Below are positions 49,049 to 52,827 of a stretch of DNA of 52,827 nucleotides, piece after piece. The stretch spans positions 1-52,827 of the forward strand of contig JBBQWR010000043.1 of the NCBI GenBank assembly GCA_038210495.1, given 5' to 3'. Origin of the DNA: JBBQWR01 sp038210495. Lineage in GTDB: Bacteria > Planctomycetota > Planctomycetia > Pirellulales > DATAWG01. The stretch's first letter is position 1, and each line of letters opens with the position of its first letter. The notes beneath the pieces were generated by a model, which saw only the letters and a program-made list of their open reading frames with translations, did no database searches and was not told where the DNA came from. Position numbers and translations under genes: made by a program.

Positions 49049-50578
49049 CTACGGCAATTGGTCTTTGATGATTTTTCCGGCCGCGTTGCGCGGGAGGGCG
49101 TCGAGCCAGAAGATCTTCACGGGCTGCTTGTAGAACGCCAGTTGTTGGCTGCAATATTGCCTGAGCTTGATTTCCTCGAACAACCGATCCGCGACGATCG
49201 CCACCTTGACGAACTGGTTGCCGGTCAGCCCATTGCCGGCGTAGACCTTGCACTCCTTCACGCCTGGATAGGCCGCGAGGACTTCTTCGACGTCGCTGGG
49301 GACGACCTTCAAACCGGCGACGTTAATCACATCGCTCTCGCGCCCCAGGAGTTCGATCTCTCCGCCGACGTCGATTCGTCCGACGTCGCCCGTCAGAAAC
49401 CAACCGTCTTGGAGAGCGTCGCGATCGAGGCCGCGCGGACTGAGATATCCGGCCATCATCGATGTCGAACGAATCATTACGCGGCCAACTCCTTCGCCCA
49501 ACTCGGCCGATTCGGCCTGCGCGAGCCGCGCCTGAACTCCATTCAGCGTGGGACCGACGCTTTGAAATCGATCCGGCCGCAGGCCTTGGACGCCGACCGT
49601 AATTCCGCCGGTTTCCGTCGTTCCATATAAGGGCGAGATCGATCGTCCGGTGATTTTCTCGAACTTCTCGACGGTCTTTCGCGCCAGCGGAGCGCCAGCC
49701 GAGAGCACCAGCCGCGGCCGGGCGAGCAATTCAGCGCCCTCGCCGATCAGCAACATGTCGAGCATCGCCGGCACGGCGGGGAAGATCGTGACCTGCCCGC
49801 TCGCCAGTGCATGGAGCACCGGATTGGGAGCGAATCGCCGCAGCGAAACAATTCGCGCGCCGCTGACGAGCGGCGCCATGAGGCCCAGTCCATAGGCATA
49901 GGCGTGGCTCATCGGCGTCACGACCAGCACGCTGTCCTGGTCGCTCAGGCCCGTGGCGGCAATGTAGTTCGTCGCCTCGGCCACGGCGCAAGTACCCGGC
50001 CGCATGGCGACCTTAGCCTGACCCGTGCTGCCGGACGTGGGATGCAAGGGGGACGGGGGCAGAGCCGGATAATCGCGATGTGATGAGTCCGCGGCATCGA
50101 GCGCAATTTGCAGACAGCCCCGCCAGTCGAGGTCGTGGGCGATGCGCGCGCGGCCCAGTTCCGCCAAACGGTCCGCTTCGTCGGCGTCGGTGAGAACCTG
50201 CGCCGCGCGATATTTCAGCGCCGTTCGGCGAAGCTCCGCGGCCGGGAGTTGGTAATGCACCAACAGGGGCGACGCGCCGGCCCTCAGCACAGCGTCGAGC
50301 GCCGCGACGAACAGCGGCCCATTGCCGATCGCGACCACAATCCGGTCGCCGGACTGCAGCCCGCCGGCTTGCAACTTGCGAAGAAGCAATCGGCGGCCGG
50401 TCGCAAGCGACGCCGCGTCGATCGTCAGATTTTGCTCGAGGTCGACAAACGAACCGCGGTAGTTCTCGATCGCCGCGAGAATCGGCTCGCAGCTTAGATC
50501 CAGCGCATCGGCGGTGAGCGGCCTAAGCTCGGGAGCCGCAGCAGGGTCTTCGTCAATTTCAGCGGCTTGCGTCGGCAT
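49049..50578 (-). CDS. AMP-dependent synthetase/ligase (acyl-CoA or acyl-AMP ligase)
   Basis: A 509-residue adenylate-forming enzyme. The P-loop is HPTSGSTGQAKVAMR. The aromatic/adenine motif is YGTTETGG. The hinge region is DGWFLTGDVGRID. The catalytic Lys is in PRNAAGKIIKDQLP. It activates a carboxylate as acyl-AMP, usually for CoA or a carrier protein. The N-terminal 50 residues are Ala/Glu/Asp-rich and atypical. It follows a glutamate-1-semialdehyde-aminomutase-like gene on the same strand, so I infer a shared small-molecule pathway. No carrier protein, condensing enzyme or thioesterase is visible beside it. Confidence 0.88.
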   Translation of the reverse strand: MPTQAAEIDEDPAAAPELRPLTADALDLSCEPILAAIENYRGSFVDLEQNLTIDAASLATGRRLLLRKLQAGGLQSGDRIVVAIGNGPLFVAALDAVLRAGASPLLVHYQLPAAELRRTALKYRAAQVLTDADEADRLAELGRARIAHDLDWRGCLQIALDAADSSHRDYPALPPSPLHPTSGSTGQAKVAMRPGTCAVAEATNYIAATGLSDQDSVLVVTPMSHAYAYGLGLMAPLVSGARIVSLRRFAPNPVLHALASGQVTIFPAVPAMLDMLLIGEGAELLARPRLVLSAGAPLARKTVEKFEKITGRSISPLYGTTETGGITVGVQGLRPDRFQSVGPTLNGVQARLAQAESAELGEGVGRVMIRSTSMMAGYLSPRGLDRDALQDGWFLTGDVGRIDVGGEIELLGRESDVINVAGLKVVPSDVEEVLAAYPGVKECKVYAGNGLTGNQFVKVAIVADRLFEEIKLRQYCSQQLAFYKQPVKIFWLDALPRNAAGKIIKDQLP

Positions 50579-50641
50579 GTGCGGCGGCTCCCAACAAACT
50601 TTAACTTAATGGTTCCGGGTGGCTGGGGCTCGCGCCGAAGG

Positions 50642-50737
50642 GAAGCCCCGGCGACTTGCTCTCGAAGTCGAGTCCACGCTCCGGGGCTTCGGCGAGGACG
50701 CTTCCAATCCCAGGCGTCCCCGGGTTTTGTTAGGCCC
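50642..50737. repeat. GAGGACGC/TTGTTAG element, copy C, with nested hairpins
   Basis: GAAGCCCCGG (50642-50651) and CCGGGGCTTC (50681-50690) are exact inverses. Between them CGACTT/AAGTCG (50652-50670) forms an inner stem. Then come GGCGAGGACGCTTCCAATCC and TTTTGTTAGGCCCTC up to the stop of the aminotransferase gene at 50738. It may end or process the aminotransferase transcript ahead of the ligase gene. Confidence 0.7.
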
Positions 50738-52099
50738 TCACACCAAAGTCGCACGGGCCGCCGTCTCAAATCGCTCCAAGACGATACCGATGTCCGCCGA
50801 TGTATGGGCCGTCGAAGGGAACATCGGCTCGAACTGGTTGGGGTGGAAATAGACGCCCAACCGCTGCATCGCATGCTGCAACTCGATGAACTTCTCGAAA
50901 TCGCAGGCTCGACGCACGTCGCGATATTCGCTCAGTTTTTCGACCGGTTCGCGGGTGAGGAACAACGACAGCAGCGGACCCACATGCTGGACCAGATGCG
51001 GAACGCCCAGGCGTTCGAGAATCTCGTGCAACCCCGCGGCGAGCTCGTCCGTGACGCGATTCAGATGCGGATAAATCGTCTCGTGATGCTCCAAGGCATA
51101 GCGGGTCGAAGCTTCGACCGCCGCCATGACGCAGGCGTTCGCCGAATAGACGCCGCCATGAAAGACCGCGCCGCTGACGATGCGTTCCATGATTTCGCGC
51201 CGCGCGCCGAATGCGGCGACCGGATAGCCCGAGCCGATGCACTTCGACACCACCGAGATATCGGGCGACAGTTGATACAACTCCTGGGCGCCGCCCGGCG
51301 CGACTCGCATGCCGGTGATCACCTCGTCGAACATCAAGAGGACATCCGATTCCAGGGTCAGGTAGCGAACGCCGCGGAGATAATCGTCGGCCGGCGCGAT
51401 GACGCCGCCGTTGCCCATGATCGGCTCCATGATGACGGCGGCGATCTGGCCGCGGTGCTCGGCCATGCATCGTTCGAGCACTTCAAGATTGTTCCAGCGA
51501 CAGACGATCACATCGTCGATCGAGCCGGCGATGCCGAGCGTGCCGGGAATGGCCGGGGCATAACCGCGCTCCGGAAGTTCGCTCAGCGGTGCGTGATATT
51601 TCGTGAATACGGCTTCGCTCCAGCCGTGGTAGTGCCCCTCGAACATGATGATCTTGCGGCGGCCGGTGAACGCCCGGGCGAGTCGCACAGACGACGCACA
51701 GGCTTCGGTTCCCGAGTTGGCGAATCGCATCAGCTCCATGCTCGGAAACAGCCGCTGGACGTTTTCCGCAGCGCGGATTCCAATTTCGGTCGGAAAACCG
51801 AGTTGACTGCCGCCGTGAGTGATTTGGCGCGTGACGGCGTCGACGACCATCCGCGGGCGGTGGCCATAGATGAGCGGCCCGTAGGCCATGTTCATATCGA
51901 GATATTCACGGCCCTCGGCGTCCCACACGCGGGCCCCATCGCCGCGCTCGGCCACGAGCGGCAGATGATACGGAAGCACCCGCATCGTGCTACTGTCCCC
52001 CCCCGCGACGACTTTCTTGGCTCGGGCCAACAGCGAGGCGTTGCTCTTTTGGCCATTGGTTGCGATGGGCATAGTAGAAGCCAGCTCGGTCATCGTCAC
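50738..52099 (-). CDS. class III aminotransferase, glutamate-1-semialdehyde-aminomutase-like
   Basis: A 453-residue PLP enzyme of fold type I. It resembles HemL: LLARAKKVVAGGDSSTMRV, FANSGTEACASSVRLARAFTGR, KIIMFEGHYHGW, MEPIMGNGG, LLMFDEVITG and the PLP Lys in VSKCIGSGYPVAAFGAR. The residues around Lys differ from canonical HemL (KVIGGGLPVGAYGG), so I think it is a HemL-related aminotransferase of secondary or special metabolism rather than the tetrapyrrole enzyme. GGAG lies 7 bases before the ATG. It precedes the AMP ligase, separated by the hairpin element at 50642-50737. Confidence 0.85.
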   Translation of the reverse strand: MTMTELASTMPIATNGQKSNASLLARAKKVVAGGDSSTMRVLPYHLPLVAERGDGARVWDAEGREYLDMNMAYGPLIYGHRPRMVVDAVTRQITHGGSQLGFPTEIGIRAAENVQRLFPSMELMRFANSGTEACASSVRLARAFTGRRKIIMFEGHYHGWSEAVFTKYHAPLSELPERGYAPAIPGTLGIAGSIDDVIVCRWNNLEVLERCMAEHRGQIAAVIMEPIMGNGGVIAPADDYLRGVRYLTLESDVLLMFDEVITGMRVAPGGAQELYQLSPDISVVSKCIGSGYPVAAFGARREIMERIVSGAVFHGGVYSANACVMAAVEASTRYALEHHETIYPHLNRVTDELAAGLHEILERLGVPHLVQHVGPLLSLFLTREPVEKLSEYRDVRRACDFEKFIELQHAMQRLGVYFHPNQFEPMFPSTAHTSADIGIVLERFETAARATLV

Positions 52100-52791
52100 T
52101 CTCCAGGATGTGCATTGCTAATGAATCAGTGCGAAATAATTTCAATTCGTGAGACCCTGGGCAAATATGATGCCCTGAGAGAAAAGATTGACCTGTAACC
52201 ATTGCTCGAAGGGTTAAGATGGAATCGGAGAGCATTGCTTTCTTGTTGGCTCCGCCCGATTACGCCCTCTTATTCATCGCGTAGTCCGACGAATCGCGGC
52301 CGTAAGCTGTGTAACATCGCAGCCACCCCGACCTTGATCGCGGTGAAACCAGTAATCAAAGCTGCCAGAACTCGCGCGACCATGATGCTACTGCGACAAA
52401 ACACAGTATTAGCTAATGCTCTTTTGACTCGTTGGCGAGCGTATTACTGGTTTCGATGAAGCCAGCTTGGCGGTTCAACTGTCGTCCGCCTCGGCGCATC
52501 AAACAGTCGCGGATTCGCCGCGCAGCATTAGTCACCCTGATTTTGCCGGACCACGCCACGACGACCAATTCGACTCACGGGCGGACGGCCCGACCGAGCT
52601 AGCACTTGAAAAGAAAAATCGGGCGAATCACCGAACTGCGCCCTCTGGCAGCGGCGGGCGCCATCTGATGGAGCAATTTTTGGTCCCTTAATACTACAGC
52701 GCCAGGTTCCTCTTGGTGAATCTGTCGGAATCGGCGAGACTTGGTTGGGGTCGGAGGACCGGCTCATGATCGCCTTCCCGGAGAACCAGGT
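52100..52791. other. 692 bases without a recognisable gene
   Basis: Open frames here (for example 52202-52459 and 52467-52691 rightward) are short, have mixed composition and show no family motif. I cannot tell whether they are coding. The stretch may hold decayed sequence and the promoters of the leftward aminotransferase and the gene starting at 52792. Confidence 0.4.
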
Positions 52792-52827
52792 ATGGACGCC
52801 GTCGAGATTCGTGGTTTGAAACCGAAG
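52792..52827 (+). CDS. start of a gene cut by the window end
   Basis: ATG at 52792 with GGAGAACCAGGT before it (GGAG about 8 bases upstream) opens MDAVEIRGLKPK, running off the window. The opening MxAVEIRGL is typical of ABC-transporter ATPases, but twelve residues cannot prove that. Confidence 0.35.
   Translation, partial: MDAVEIRGLKPK

Noticed and set aside
50567..52198. 543-residue rightward frame opposite the aminotransferase gene
   Set aside because: It is the antisense shadow of the class III aminotransferase, Arg/His/Asp-rich without family motifs. Its last 25 residues (from MNQCEIISIRETL) look protein-like, but nothing else supports a gene.
52202..52691. Two short rightward frames (85 and 74 residues)
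   Set aside because: Mixed composition, no ribosome binding site of note and no family motif. They may be chance open frames.

Overview
This window looks like the chromosome of a planctomycete, probably of the Pirellulales type. The GC content is high, and the protein families are typical of that phylum: two DUF1571 proteins, a DUF1501 protein, a DUF1592/DUF1552 pair, a short 'FSLRTLL' membrane protein, a very small 'SYVKSF' membrane protein and a Gly/Asn-rich secreted protein with a Trp/Tyr-rich tail. The lipid A genes lpxC and lpxA, an OmpH/Skp-like chaperone and an LptF/G permease show a diderm cell envelope. No rRNA, tRNA, CRISPR array, prophage or insertion sequence was seen. Assignments come from reading motifs by eye; no database was searched.

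Layout. 0-6.6 kb: a secreted prenyltransferase-repeat protein, an alpha/beta hydrolase, two tandem DUF1571 proteins, a metallo-beta-lactamase-fold hydrolase and an aldo/keto reductase. 6.7-11.4 kb: a response regulator and a soluble FHA-GAF histidine kinase, then an exported M28 peptidase with PA and PDZ domains. 11.8-15.7 kb: an envelope block (OmpH/Skp-like, lpxC, lpxA, a Gfo/Idh/MocA oxidoreductase). 15.7-22.8 kb: the Gly-rich secreted protein, an orphan TssB-TssC-like contractile-sheath fusion, hisD, a flavin monooxygenase and a pentapeptide-repeat protein. 23.2-33.3 kb: scpA, then a mostly leftward surface-polysaccharide region. It holds an LptF/G permease, a GT-C-like membrane protein with a companion protein, two DegT/DnrJ aminotransferases, a Gfo/Idh dehydrogenase, a GT2 glycosyltransferase and a left-handed beta-helix acetyltransferase. 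33.7-44.3 kb: DUF1501, small and hypothetical genes, another GT2, a BshC-like unknown, an Eis-like acetyltransferase, a Pat-like GNAT, a HAD phosphatase and a FemAB-like GNAT. 44.5-52.8 kb: the DUF1592 cytochrome-like protein with DUF1552, a decayed HEPN-like locus, an acyl-AMP ligase with a GSA-aminomutase-like aminotransferase, and the first codons of a further gene.

How the genes work together. The clearest functional blocks are outer-membrane biogenesis (Skp/lpxC/lpxA) and a possible 2,3-diamino-sugar route: Gfo/Idh oxidation, DegT transamination and LbH acetylation, as in WbpB/WbpE/WbpD. That route sits beside glycosyltransferases and an Lpt-type permease. Other blocks are the RR/FHA-GAF-kinase pair and the DUF1592/DUF1552 pair.

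The most unusual property of the window lies between the genes. The intergenic DNA is packed with several families of dispersed palindromic or short-period repeats. These are GTAG-headed REP elements arranged as REPIN-like inverted pairs, 7-nt repeat tracts of the form GARTNNN often just 5' of start codons, 9-nt AATCCTGTN tracts, CGCTTGCGACGCG palindromes, nested GGGGAYTGTCCCC palindromes and GAGGACGC/TTGTTAG elements. The orphan sheath fusion and these repeat families are the observations most worth following up.
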